This document shows, one piece after another, positions 18,347 through 26,459 of a stretch of 64,000 nucleotides of DNA. Source of the stretch: Clostridiales bacterium (GTDB lineage Bacteria; Bacillota; Clostridia; Oscillospirales; CAG-272). Positions within the stretch are counted from its first letter, which is position 1; each line of letters begins with the position of its first letter. The stretch is taken from the NCBI GenBank assembly GCA_021202555.1, contig JAJQCT010000032.1, positions 1 to 64,000 on the forward strand. The letters are read 5' to 3'. The translations under genes and the position numbers were made by a program. The notes under the pieces were generated by a model, which saw only the letters and a program-made list of their open reading frames with translations, had not been told where the DNA came from and made no database searches.

Positions 18347-18357
18347 ATAATAATCGG

Positions 18358-18626
18358 GGGGGCTTCGCCCCCAAACCCCGGACTTAAGTGACTTTTCGAG
18401 AAAAGTCACTTAAGAATCTTCAAAAGCTTTTTACCGCTCCCATGCTTCGCATGGTCGCTGAAATAATAAAATAATAATTTCAGCCAATCAATGTGAAACA
18501 TTGATTGTGCAATGTGAAACATTGATTGTGCAATGTGAAACATTGATTGTGCAATGTGAAACATTGATTGCGGCAAAAGGTTTTTGGGGGTTCAAGGGGG
18601 TCTTTTTGAAAAAAGACCCCCTTGAA
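18358..18626. repeat. Mosaic hairpin array (copy B of a dispersed element)
   Basis: Successive perfect hairpins fill the gap after the transketolase operon: GGGGGC-TTC-GCCCCC, CTTAAGTGACTTTTC with its complement, CCATGC-TTC-GCATGG, GCTGAAAT/ATTTCAGC, four CAATCAATGT-type units, and TTCAAGGGGGTCTTTTT with its complement. Read on the minus strand, the part GACCCCCTTGAACCCCCAAA, then TTTTGCCGCAATCAAT and GCTGAA, closely matches the element at 52483-52574. The first hairpin could also act as a terminator of the transketolase operon, although no U-tract follows it. Confidence 0.8.
18485..18570. repeat. Tandem 21-bp hairpin repeat, four copies
   Basis: CAATCAATGTGAAACATTGATTG is followed by three exact copies of TGCAATGTGAAACATTGATTG. 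Each copy is itself a palindrome around GAAA. The exact identity of the copies points to recent expansion. The minus-strand ORF through it (NQCFTLH repeated) is an artefact. Confidence 0.9.
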
Positions 18627-18684
18627 TTTTGCCTCATCCGGAAGCGCTAAAATCATGACCGAAAAGGAGACTGCGGGATTTCTC

Positions 18685-20952
18685 ATGACTGCCAAAAATA
18701 AAATTTTCGTCACCGCCGCTGCGGCGTCGGCGATTCTCGTGCTTTCGCTTATTTTTATATGCGGCACGGGAGTATTCGCCGCCGATTCAGGCACGCTGAG
18801 TGCGGCATCGGATACAATTCTCGCGGGGCTTCTTTCCTCGGAGAGCGAAATTGACATCGCGGAATATAACCTCTCCGCCGACGAGCTTCGCAGCATTGTG
18901 AGCAAGCTTATCGAGACGCACCCGGAGCTTTATTACGTAAGCACCGCGTATACGTATACATACGACGACGAGGACGTGAACATGACGATAACCTCGATGA
19001 CGCCGACGTACACGCTTTCGGGAGCGGAGCTTGCGGCTGCGGGAGCGGTCGTAGATGAGCTTATATCGGACATCATCTCAGGCGTGACGTCAAACATGAC
19101 GACAGTCGAAAAGCTTCTCGTCATACACGATTATCTTCTTCTCAACTACAGCTACGACTCGTCGGTGACAAATTATAATCTTTATCTTTTAGCGACGAAG
19201 GGGTCGGGCACCTGCGTCGCATATTCCCTTGCCGTAAAGGCTGCCTGCGACGAGCTTGGAATCGAATGCTCGTTTGCGACAAGCGAATCGATGAATCACG
19301 AATGGAACGTCGTGAAAATCGGCTCGTACTGGTATCATATGGATGTCGCGTGGGATGACGTTGTTCCCGATATGCCGGGGCGCGCGCTTCATAATTCGTT
19401 TCTCAAAAGCGATTCGGCTATTGTAACGGCGACAACGACGGAGCATACGGGCTGGGAATGCGATTACAGCTGCGATTCGACGCTTTACGATTCATACGTG
19501 TGGGATTCCGTCAACTCCCCATTCGTTTACGTCGGCGGCAGCTGGTATTCTGTCGATGCGTCCGAAAAGGAGCTTCGGATTTACGATTTTTCGGCGGGAA
19601 CATCGACTGCTGTCGCCTCAATTTCGGAAAAATGGCAGGTTTCCGGCTCGACAAACGTATATACTCTCGCCTATTCGGGCGTCGGCACATACGGCGGGTA
19701 CGTATATTATAACGATCCGACGACAATTTACTCATATAACGTGTCAACGGGTGTGTCAAGCGAGGTGATTTCACCCGACGTCGGCAGCTATTCAATTTAT
19801 TATTTCACCATATCGGAGAGCGGAACGCTCACATATTACCTCTCCGACGCACCGAACAAGAGCTATTCCTCATACGGCACAGTAGCGCTTTCGGAAATCT
19901 CCGCAACATACACCGTCACATACATGGTCGGCGGCGAGGTATACGCGACCGACACGTATTCCGAGGGCGACACGATAACACCGCCCGAGGATCCGACGTC
20001 CGATTCGGGTACATTCTCGCGCTGGGAATCCCTTCCCGAGACGATGCCGGCATATGACATTACAGTGACGGCAATTTTCACCTCCGCGGAGTGCGATCAC
20101 TCGGAAACGACGCTTTACACGATAACGGCTGCGACCTGCACGACTGACGGCGAGGCTGAAATCATCTGCTCGCTCTGCGGCGAGATTTTGGGGTATCAGA
20201 CAATCCCCGCATCCCACACGGAGGGAGAATGGGAAATCGTCACGGAGGCAACCTGCACCGCCACCGGCGAGCGCGTGAAAAAATGCACCGTCTGCGGGCA
20301 GACGCTTGAAACGGAGGTTATCGCCATGACGGCGCACACCTACGGCGACTGGGAGGTTGTCGATGGTGAGACGGTTCACGTCTGCACCGTCTGTGGCTAC
20401 ACCGAAACATACGCGGCGGCATCCGAAACGGAGGGAGTGACCGGCACATCGGACGGCACAGCAGACGATACGGCGGGCGGCACATCCTCCGACACGGGAG
20501 ATGCGGACGACGGCACGTCACGCGGAGTTTCCGCGGCGGCTGTTATTATATATATAATTGTGCTTATTGTCGTCGGGTGCGCTCTCGGCGCGGTGATTTA
20601 TTTCGCTATCAAGATGGACAAAAAACATTCAAATTCGCCGAAGTCGAATTTGAATGTAGCGAGTACGGCAAAGCCGTACTCGGGACATGGCGCTCAAAAT
20701 GAAGATACAGCGGCAGGGGATGAAACCGTCGTGTTCGATAAAGTAAGCTATTTAAATGGCATTCAAGGCGCTCAGAATGAAGATACAGGCGCGGCGGGGG
20801 ATAATACCGACACCGTTGTATATTCGGACATTGATGCAGCTCCCTCGCCAAAGAAAAGCGATGTCTCACCGTCAAAGACGTCCTCATCGACGACAACGTC
20901 CTCATCGACGTCAGAGACAATCTTTGACGACTGGACTGACGAGGAGCGCTGA
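18685..20952 (+). CDS. Surface protein with transglutaminase-like domain, InlB-type repeat and membrane anchor
   Basis: A 755-residue protein beginning with a signal sequence (KIFVTAAAASAILVLSLIFI). A transglutaminase-like domain follows with a plausible catalytic triad: Cys near 176 in GSGTCVAYS, His near 204 in MNHEWN and Asp near 218 in MDVAWDD. After a beta-rich region comes a Listeria-Bacteroides (InlB B) repeat (YTVTYMVGGEVYATDTY), then a pair of CxxC-containing segments (CSLCGE, CTVCGQ, CTVCGY), a transmembrane helix (AAAVIIYIIVLIVVGCALGAVIYF) and a cytoplasmic tail. The tail contains an imperfect duplication around GAQNEDT and two palindromes. The start is uncertain: ATG at 18655 or 18685, with AAAAGGAG between them. 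Confidence 0.75.
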   Translation: MTAKNKIFVTAAAASAILVLSLIFICGTGVFAADSGTLSAASDTILAGLLSSESEIDIAEYNLSADELRSIVSKLIETHPELYYVSTAYTYTYDDEDVNMTITSMTPTYTLSGAELAAAGAVVDELISDIISGVTSNMTTVEKLLVIHDYLLLNYSYDSSVTNYNLYLLATKGSGTCVAYSLAVKAACDELGIECSFATSESMNHEWNVVKIGSYWYHMDVAWDDVVPDMPGRALHNSFLKSDSAIVTATTTEHTGWECDYSCDSTLYDSYVWDSVNSPFVYVGGSWYSVDASEKELRIYDFSAGTSTAVASISEKWQVSGSTNVYTLAYSGVGTYGGYVYYNDPTTIYSYNVSTGVSSEVISPDVGSYSIYYFTISESGTLTYYLSDAPNKSYSSYGTVALSEISATYTVTYMVGGEVYATDTYSEGDTITPPEDPTSDSGTFSRWESLPETMPAYDITVTAIFTSAECDHSETTLYTITAATCTTDGEAEIICSLCGEILGYQTIPASHTEGEWEIVTEATCTATGERVKKCTVCGQTLETEVIAMTAHTYGDWEVVDGETVHVCTVCGYTETYAAASETEGVTGTSDGTADDTAGGTSSDTGDADDGTSRGVSAAAVIIYIIVLIVVGCALGAVIYFAIKMDKKHSNSPKSNLNVASTAKPYSGHGAQNEDTAAGDETVVFDKVSYLNGIQGAQNEDTGAAGDNTDTVVYSDIDAAPSPKKSDVSPSKTSSSTTTSSSTSETIFDDWTDEER

Positions 20953-20958
20953 TGGCAA

Positions 20959-22215
20959 ATGGAAACACGCGATATGAAAAAGCCGGAGCTTCTCGCGCCC
21001 GCGGGAAATTTTGAAAAGCTTCGCGCCGTACTCGCGTTCGGCGCGGACGCAGCGTATCTTTCGGGCGAGCGCTTCGGAATGAGAGGTGCGGCGGGAAATT
21101 TCACGGCGGGGGAGCTTGAAGCCGCCGTAGAATACGCGCACGGTCTCGGTCGGCGAATATACGTAACCGTCAACACAATGCCGCACACGGACGAATACGC
21201 CGCCCTTCGCGAATACGCGAAATTTCTCGGCAAGATCGGCGCCGACGCGGCGATAGTATCGGATCTCGGCGTGCTTTCGCTCTTTCGCGACGCCGCGCCC
21301 GAGCTCGAGCTTCACATATCGACGCAGGCAAGCGTCGTTTCAGCCGCCGCCTGCCGCGCGTGGCACTCGCTCGGTGCAAAGCGCGTCGTTCTCGCGCGCG
21401 AGCTTACGCTTGAGGAAATACGCGAAATCCGCGAAAACGTGCCTGACGGGCTTGAGCTTGAGGCGTTCATTCACGGCTCGATGTGCATTGCCTACAGCGG
21501 GCGGTGTCTTTTGTCAAATTATTTCACGGGGCGCGACGCAAACCGCGGCGGGTGCGCGCAGCCGTGCCGCTGGAACTACAAAATGATAAGCGCCGCCGTC
21601 ACGGAGGAAAAGCGAGGAGGCACGGAAATCCCGATTGAGGAGCATCCGGAGGGGACGTTCGTCCTCGCCTCGCGGGACCTTTGCATGATTGAGCATATAC
21701 CCGAGCTTGTCGGCGCGGGGCTTGACAGTCTCAAAATCGAGGGGCGCGTCAAAAGCGCTTACTACGGTGCGGTGACCGCGAACGCATACAGAATCGCGCT
21801 TGACGGATACTTTGCCGACCCCGAGGGATATAAATTTGACGAGCGGCTGCTCTTTGAGCTTGAAAGCGTTTCCCACAGGGAATATTCGACGGGATTTTTC
21901 TTCCGGCGCCCGGGGGAGGACGCGAACACGGCGACAGCGGACGGATATATACGCGACAGGGCGTATATTGCCGTAACGGTTTCATATGATGAGGACACGG
22001 GGCGCGCCTTATTCCGCCAGAAAAACAAGCTCACGGAGGGCGAGGCGGTCGAGGTCGTGTCGCCGGGCAGCCTCGGCAAGAGATTTATCCCGACGGACAT
22101 GAGAAACGAGTCGGGAGACGCAATTTCATCGACGCCCCACCCGGGAATGCTCTGGTCGGCAAGCGTGCCGTTCCCGCTCTTTGCGGGAGACATCCTTCGC
22201 GGCGCGGGAAAATAA
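20959..22215 (+). CDS. U32 peptidase-family protein (tRNA hydroxylation TrhP-like)
   Basis: A 418-residue protein. The start MKKPELLAPAGNFEKLRAVL and the signature EAFIHGSMCIAYSGRCLLSN, followed by NRGGCAQPCRW, are diagnostic of the U32 family. Members once annotated as collagenases are now linked to RNA modification, notably prephenate-dependent hydroxylation of tRNA uridine-34 (TrhP). The conserved cysteines present suggest iron-sulfur binding. ATG 20959 and the in-frame ATG at 20974 are both possible; the latter matches the usual family start. It begins directly after the transglutaminase-like gene and precedes uppP by 34 bases. Which U32 subfamily it belongs to is inference. Confidence 0.85.
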   Translation: METRDMKKPELLAPAGNFEKLRAVLAFGADAAYLSGERFGMRGAAGNFTAGELEAAVEYAHGLGRRIYVTVNTMPHTDEYAALREYAKFLGKIGADAAIVSDLGVLSLFRDAAPELELHISTQASVVSAAACRAWHSLGAKRVVLARELTLEEIREIRENVPDGLELEAFIHGSMCIAYSGRCLLSNYFTGRDANRGGCAQPCRWNYKMISAAVTEEKRGGTEIPIEEHPEGTFVLASRDLCMIEHIPELVGAGLDSLKIEGRVKSAYYGAVTANAYRIALDGYFADPEGYKFDERLLFELESVSHREYSTGFFFRRPGEDANTATADGYIRDRAYIAVTVSYDEDTGRALFRQKNKLTEGEAVEVVSPGSLGKRFIPTDMRNESGDAISSTPHPGMLWSASVPFPLFAGDILRGAGK

Positions 22216-22249
22216 GCAAAATTTATAATACATATCTAAGGAGAGCGCT

Positions 22250-23080
22250 ATGCTTGAAATTTTGAAGGCGATATTTTTCGGAATCGTGCAGGGGATAACG
22301 GAATGGCTCCCCATTTCGTCAACGGGACACATGATTCTGCTCGACGAGTTCATCCACCTCGACGTTTCCGAGGATTTCATGGAGCTTTTCGAGGTGCTCA
22401 TACAGCTCGGCTCGATTATAGCAGTCCTCGTCGTCTACTTCACGAAGCTGAATCCATTTTCGCCAAAAAAAACGCCGAAGGAAAAGAAATCAACATGGCA
22501 TATGTGGATGTGCGTCATAGCGGGAGTAATCCCGTCGGCTGTCGCGGGTATTCTGCTCGACGACTGGTTCAACGAGCATTTCTACAATTGGTACACGGTC
22601 GCGGCGACGCTGATAATTTACGGGATTGCGTTTATCGTAATCGAGCGGCTCAACCGCGGGCGCGAATACAAAATCAATTCGCCCGAGGATATTGACATCA
22701 AAACGGCGCTTTTAATCGGCTGCTTTCAGGTTCTGGCGATTATACCCGGCACCTCGCGCTCCGGCTCGACGATAATAGGCGCTATGCTTCTCGGCACATC
22801 GCGCACGGCGGCGGCTGAATTTTCGTTTTTCATGGCGATTCCGACAATGCTCGGCGCATCGCTCTTAAAGGGCGTGAAAATTCTCGCGATTGACGGGCTT
22901 GCCGTCACGGCAAACGAATGGCTGCTTTTAGCCGTCGCGTCAGTCGTCGCGTTCCTCGTCTCCCTCGCGGTGATTAAATTCCTCGTCGGATTTGTGAGAC
23001 GTCATTCGTTCTCGTCCTTCGGCGTATACCGCATTATTCTGGGAGCAGCGGTGATTATATATTTTGCGATAGTTTCTTGA
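22250..23080 (+). CDS. uppP: Undecaprenyl-diphosphatase UppP (BacA)
   Basis: A 276-residue integral membrane phosphatase. It has both family motifs: GIVQGITEWLPISSTGHMIL near the N-terminus and IPGTSRSGSTI in the middle, which supply the active-site glutamates, serines and arginine. The enzyme recycles the lipid carrier undecaprenyl diphosphate to the monophosphate for wall and polysaccharide synthesis and confers bacitracin tolerance. About eight hydrophobic helices fit the family. AAGGAG precedes the ATG. It fits functionally with murJ and the glycan genes on the opposite strand. Confidence 0.96.
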   Translation: MLEILKAIFFGIVQGITEWLPISSTGHMILLDEFIHLDVSEDFMELFEVLIQLGSIIAVLVVYFTKLNPFSPKKTPKEKKSTWHMWMCVIAGVIPSAVAGILLDDWFNEHFYNWYTVAATLIIYGIAFIVIERLNRGREYKINSPEDIDIKTALLIGCFQVLAIIPGTSRSGSTIIGAMLLGTSRTAAAEFSFFMAIPTMLGASLLKGVKILAIDGLAVTANEWLLLAVASVVAFLVSLAVIKFLVGFVRRHSFSSFGVYRIILGAAVIIYFAIVS

Positions 23081-23115
23081 TTTGATTCTCGATTTCTGAA
23101 GGGGTTTGATTTGAA

Positions 23116-23922
23116 ATGAAAAATGGTACGGATTTATTTTCGCTTGAAGGCAAGGTTGCGCTGGTGACGGGCGTGTGCTACGGCATCGGGTTTGCCGTCG
23201 CTGGGGCGCTCGCGGACGCGGGCGCGAAAATCGCGTTCAATTCGCGCCATGAGGACGCGGTGGCGCGCGCGGCAGAGGATTACGCCGCCGCCGGCATTGA
23301 TGCGTTCGGCGTCGTCGCCGACGTGACGGATGAGGTTGACGCGAACCGGCTTGTAGGCGCTGTCGCCGAAAAGCTCGGCGAGATTGACATTCTCGTAAAC
23401 AATGCGGGGATAATAAAGCGCATTCCCATGCACGAAATGTCGGCGGACGAATTCCGCGAGGTGGTCGACATTGACCTTGTGGGTCCGTTTATAATGTCAA
23501 AGGCGGTGCTGCCGTCAATGATGCGCCGCGGCGGGGGAAAGATTATCAATATATGCTCCATGATGAGCGAATTCGGGCGTGAAACGGTCTCCGCATACGC
23601 CTCCGCGAAGGGAGGACTTAAAATGCTCACGCGCAATATCGCCTCCGAATACGGGGAATACAATATTCAGTGCAACGGCATAGGTCCCGGCTATATCGCG
23701 ACGCCGCAGACCGCTCCTCTGCGCGAGCGCCAGCCGAACGGCGAGCGCCATCCGTTTGATTCGTTTATCGTCTCAAAAACGCCGGCGGGCAGATGGGGTA
23801 CGCCCGACGACCTCATGGGGACGGCGGTATTCCTCGCATCCCCCGCGTCCGATTTTGTCAACGGGCAGATACTCTATGTTGACGGCGGCATATCTGCTTA
23901 TATCGGAAAGCAGCCAAAATAA
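23116..23922 (+). CDS. SDR oxidoreductase, gluconate 5-dehydrogenase-like
   Basis: A 268-residue classical short-chain dehydrogenase. It has the nucleotide motif TGVCYGIG, the NNAG block in ILVNNAGIIKR, the catalytic serine in INICSMMS and the YxxxK motif in SAYASAKGGLKM. Overall resemblance (SLEGKVALVTG, ending NGQILYVDGGISAYIG) is closest to gluconate 5-dehydrogenase, which interconverts gluconate and 5-ketogluconate, or to 2-keto-3-deoxy sugar acid reductases. It lies 35 bases after uppP and is the last gene of that run. The true substrate is not decided by sequence. Confidence 0.8.
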   Translation: MKNGTDLFSLEGKVALVTGVCYGIGFAVAGALADAGAKIAFNSRHEDAVARAAEDYAAAGIDAFGVVADVTDEVDANRLVGAVAEKLGEIDILVNNAGIIKRIPMHEMSADEFREVVDIDLVGPFIMSKAVLPSMMRRGGGKIINICSMMSEFGRETVSAYASAKGGLKMLTRNIASEYGEYNIQCNGIGPGYIATPQTAPLRERQPNGERHPFDSFIVSKTPAGRWGTPDDLMGTAVFLASPASDFVNGQILYVDGGISAYIGKQPK

Positions 23923-23926
23923 TAGA

Positions 23927-23946
23927 GGACATACCGGCGTATGTCC
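23927..23946 (+). terminator. Weak hairpin after the SDR gene
   Basis: GGACATAC-CGGC-GTATGTCC forms an 8-bp stem immediately after the SDR stop codon. It has no clear U-tract, so termination activity is doubtful. Confidence 0.35.
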
Positions 23947-24019
23947 GCCGAAAAATATGTCTTTCTCAGTCTCCAATTTTTTTGAGCGATTTTGAAGGAA
24001 AGATTGTGCAAATTTGCCC

Positions 24020-24048
24020 TTTACAAATTCGGGTTGAAGTGGTACAAT
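24020..24048 (+). promoter_or_regulatory. Sigma-A promoter of the MATE fusion gene
   Basis: TTTACA, a 17-base spacer and TACAAT. Transcription from it would give a leader of about 115 bases that includes the attenuator-like hairpin. Confidence 0.85.
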
Positions 24049-24086
24049 ATAGAGCGTACAATAAAGTACATAATATGGCAACAACG

Positions 24087-24147
24087 ACACACGTAGTGCT
24101 TTGCACGTAAATCTGATTACGGTACAAAGCTTCGCGTGTGTTTTTTT
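24087..24147 (+). promoter_or_regulatory. Attenuator-like leader hairpin with U-tract before the MATE fusion gene
   Basis: A long stem forms from ACACACG/CGTGTGT, GCTTTG/CAAAGC and CGTAA-ATCTGA-TTACG, with a small internal loop (TAGT opposite TTCG). The 3' arm runs directly into TTTTTTT, the architecture of an intrinsic terminator, and the ribosome binding site follows 15 bases later. This is the usual arrangement of a regulated transcription attenuator or riboswitch expression platform. I do not recognise a known aptamer; an antiterminator partner was not established. Confidence 0.65.
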
Positions 24148-24170
24148 GCGCGCAAAAAGGAGAATTATTT

Positions 24171-26159
24171 ATGCAGGAACAAGGCTATCTGGGAACCGAA
24201 AAGACTTCAAAGCTGCTGCGGCAGTTCGCGATTCCCTGTATTTGCTCTCTCATCATTTCGTGTCTTTACAATCTGGTTGACCAGATTTTCGTCGGAAATG
24301 GTGTGGGCTATCTCGGCAACGCCGCGACGGGAGTTGTATTTCCGATAACTGTCGTCGGATGGGGCGTATCGCTTCTTTTCGGCGACGGCGCCGCCGCCGC
24401 GCTGAGCGTTTCGCTCGGGCGAAATGAAACAAAGGACATCCACAGAATTGTCGGAAACGCGATTTTCGGCTCGTTTTTCTGCGGGCTTGTCATTATCGGC
24501 GTAAGCTACATCATGGGCGACACGCTTTTGCTCTTAATCGGGGCGACAGACGCGAATCTTTCGCTTGCGCATGACTACGGCTTCATTATATACGCGATGA
24601 TGCCGCTGGCGCTTGTGCAGAACACGCTTGCGTCAATCATTCGCGCGGACGGAAGCCCGCGATACGCGATGGGTGCGATGTTTGCCGGCGCGATTATAAA
24701 CATTGTCGGCGACCCTGTTGCGATTTTCGTGCTGGATTTGGGGATAAAGGGCGCGGCATACGCTACAATTATAGGTCAGTTTGTGAGCTTTCTGATATGC
24801 GCCGCGTATCTGACGAGAAGCAAAACCTTCAAAATATCGCGCACAAGCTTCATTCCGAGCGCAGCATCCTTAAAGCGGATTGCCTCTCTCGGCACCTCGA
24901 GCTTCCTGACGCAGTTCAGCATAGTTGTAATCACAGTTGTAAACAACATACTTCTTGTCAGCTACGGCGCAGAATCAATTTACGGCGCGGATATTCCGCT
25001 TGCGGCGTTCGTCGTGATTATGAAGCTTTTCCAGATAGTTTTGAATATCGCTATAGGAATTGCCGCGGGCGCGCAGCCCATTGTAGGCTACAATTACGGT
25101 GCGCGCAAATACAAGAGGGTAAGGGAGCTGCTGAAGCTGACAGTTGCATGGACTGCCGTCATATGCCTCTTTTGTACGGTGCTTTTTGAGGCGATTCCGG
25201 GCGTGTTTATCAGCATTTTCGGCGTTGACAGCGAGCTTTATATGGAGTTTGCGACGCTTTGTCTCAGAATTTATCTCTCGCTCATCGTTCTCACCTGTGT
25301 TCAGAAGGTGTCGGCTATATTCTTACAGTCGATAGGTCATGCAAAATCGGCGGCTCCGCTGTCTGTTCTGCGCGACGCGCTTTTGGTGGTATTTTCGCTC
25401 ATTCTTCCCGTTTATTTCGGCGTGACGGGCGTGTTCTGGGCAGCGCCCGCAGCGGATATTATCGCCGCCGTCATCACCGCTGCTGTAATGATTCGCCTCT
25501 GGCGTCAGCTTTCGGCGGCAGACGATGCTGACGGCGCATCGGAAAGCTCGGTTTCGGAGGTTGCAAAGCCCGACCGAAAGGGCGTTATCCTCACGATTTC
25601 CCGCGAGCACGGCTCATGCGGCAAGCACATAGGTCAGCTTGTCGCCGAGAGGCTCGGCGTGCCGTGCTACTATAAGGAGATGATAGCGGTAGCGGCAAAG
25701 GAAAGCGGTCTTTCGGAGGAGTTCATCTCAAATATCAACTCAAACGAAAACGCGGTGATGAGGGAGCTTTATTTAAGCTCGGATGCGGTCAGCATGGCGA
25801 TTACGGCGCAGGATAAGGCAATCAAGCAGATTGCGGATATGGGCTCGTGCGTTATTGTCGGGCGTGCCGCGGATTATGTATTGAGAAACAATGAAAATGT
25901 CGTCCGCGTGTTCATATACGCGCCGTCGGAATACAGAGCGGGCAACGTAATGAAAATGTACGGCGACACGCATGAGGAGGCTCTTAAAAATATTGCCGCG
26001 TCAGATGCCGCAAGAGGCGCATATTATAAGAACATTTCCGGCAAGCAGTGGGGAGACATTCACGAATATGAGCTTTGCATTGACAGCTCCATAGGAGACG
26101 AGGCGGCGGCTGATCTGATTTTCACATATATAAAAGGCAAGGTCGCTCATACGGCATAA
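24171..26159 (+). CDS. MATE-family efflux transporter fused to a cytidylate kinase-like domain
   Basis: A 662-residue fusion. ATG 24171 follows AAAAAGGAG; the ORF-track start lies in the leader hairpin. Residues 1 to about 450 are a MATE transporter with twelve membrane segments (SLIISCLYNLVDQIFVGNGV and AAGAQPIVGYNYGARKYKRV are MepA/DinF-type). From about residue 470 to the end is a cytidylate kinase-like domain (PF13189 type) with a modified P-loop ISREHGSCGKHIG and the block CVIVGRAADYVLRN. MATE proteins export drugs or metabolites using an ion gradient; how the cytoplasmic kinase-like domain acts on this is unknown. No stop or frameshift separates the parts. Confidence 0.88.
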   Translation: MQEQGYLGTEKTSKLLRQFAIPCICSLIISCLYNLVDQIFVGNGVGYLGNAATGVVFPITVVGWGVSLLFGDGAAAALSVSLGRNETKDIHRIVGNAIFGSFFCGLVIIGVSYIMGDTLLLLIGATDANLSLAHDYGFIIYAMMPLALVQNTLASIIRADGSPRYAMGAMFAGAIINIVGDPVAIFVLDLGIKGAAYATIIGQFVSFLICAAYLTRSKTFKISRTSFIPSAASLKRIASLGTSSFLTQFSIVVITVVNNILLVSYGAESIYGADIPLAAFVVIMKLFQIVLNIAIGIAAGAQPIVGYNYGARKYKRVRELLKLTVAWTAVICLFCTVLFEAIPGVFISIFGVDSELYMEFATLCLRIYLSLIVLTCVQKVSAIFLQSIGHAKSAAPLSVLRDALLVVFSLILPVYFGVTGVFWAAPAADIIAAVITAAVMIRLWRQLSAADDADGASESSVSEVAKPDRKGVILTISREHGSCGKHIGQLVAERLGVPCYYKEMIAVAAKESGLSEEFISNINSNENAVMRELYLSSDAVSMAITAQDKAIKQIADMGSCVIVGRAADYVLRNNENVVRVFIYAPSEYRAGNVMKMYGDTHEEALKNIAASDAARGAYYKNISGKQWGDIHEYELCIDSSIGDEAAADLIFTYIKGKVAHTA

Positions 26160-26175
26160 AGGCATAATACAAGAG

Positions 26176-26209
26176 AAAAATCCGCATTCCACATGGGTGC
26201 GGATTTTTT
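26176..26209 (+). terminator. Intrinsic terminator of the MATE fusion gene
   Basis: AAAAATCCGCA pairs with TGCGGATTTTT across a loop, and the T-run follows directly. It lies 17 bases after the stop codon. Confidence 0.9.
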
Positions 26210-26241
26210 GCTTTCATTTTCACATTTTGAAAATGAAAGCC

Positions 26242-26270
26242 TTGACAGATTAAAATCGATGTGCTATAAT
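26242..26270 (+). promoter_or_regulatory. Perfect-consensus sigma-A promoter
   Basis: TTGACA, a 17-base spacer and TATAAT, a full match at both boxes. It drives the 19-codon ORF and probably the two AT-rich membrane protein genes. It is the strongest promoter seen in the window. Confidence 0.93.
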
Positions 26271-26317
26271 AAACTTGAAAATAAAAATTTGAGTTAATTT
26301 CGAGGAGAAAAAGCTCC

Positions 26318-26377
26318 ATGAAAGATGTTTTTGAAATTGTACCGCATCATATTCTCGAGCTTTTTCCCTGCGCATGA
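26318..26377 (+). CDS. 19-residue leader peptide or truncated ORF (MKDVFEIVPHHILELFPCA)
   Basis: This ORF is too short for the ORF track. It has a near-ideal ribosome binding site (GAGGAG) at good spacing, 48 bases after a perfect promoter. The site can be masked by a small hairpin (GGAG-AAAAA-GCTCC). Its stop codon lies within a second stem, GCGCATGAATC / GATTCATGCGC, located before the ribosome binding site of the next gene. This layout suits a translated leader controlling the downstream membrane protein. Alternatively the PHHILELF start resembles the beginning of DUF1284-type proteins, and it could be the stub of a deleted gene. Confidence 0.5.
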   Translation: MKDVFEIVPHHILELFPCA

Positions 26378-26459
26378 ATCACGGGCGCGGGGATTCATGC
26401 GCGAAAACGGCGAGCCGCCGCTGAATGACTGAAAATATGATGACATAAAGGAGAATATC

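Noticed and set aside
18485-18570. Possible CRISPR array
   Set aside because: Units are contiguous palindromes without variable spacers, and no cas genes are near.
18480-18905. Minus-strand ORF with repeated NQCFTLH
   Set aside because: The repeat is the translation of the 21-bp DNA tandem hairpin, and the rest lies antisense to the transglutaminase-like gene.
26318-26377. Calling the 19-codon ORF a DUF1284 protein
   Set aside because: Only the PHHILELF start is suggestive; the frame stops after 19 codons and what follows does not continue the family.
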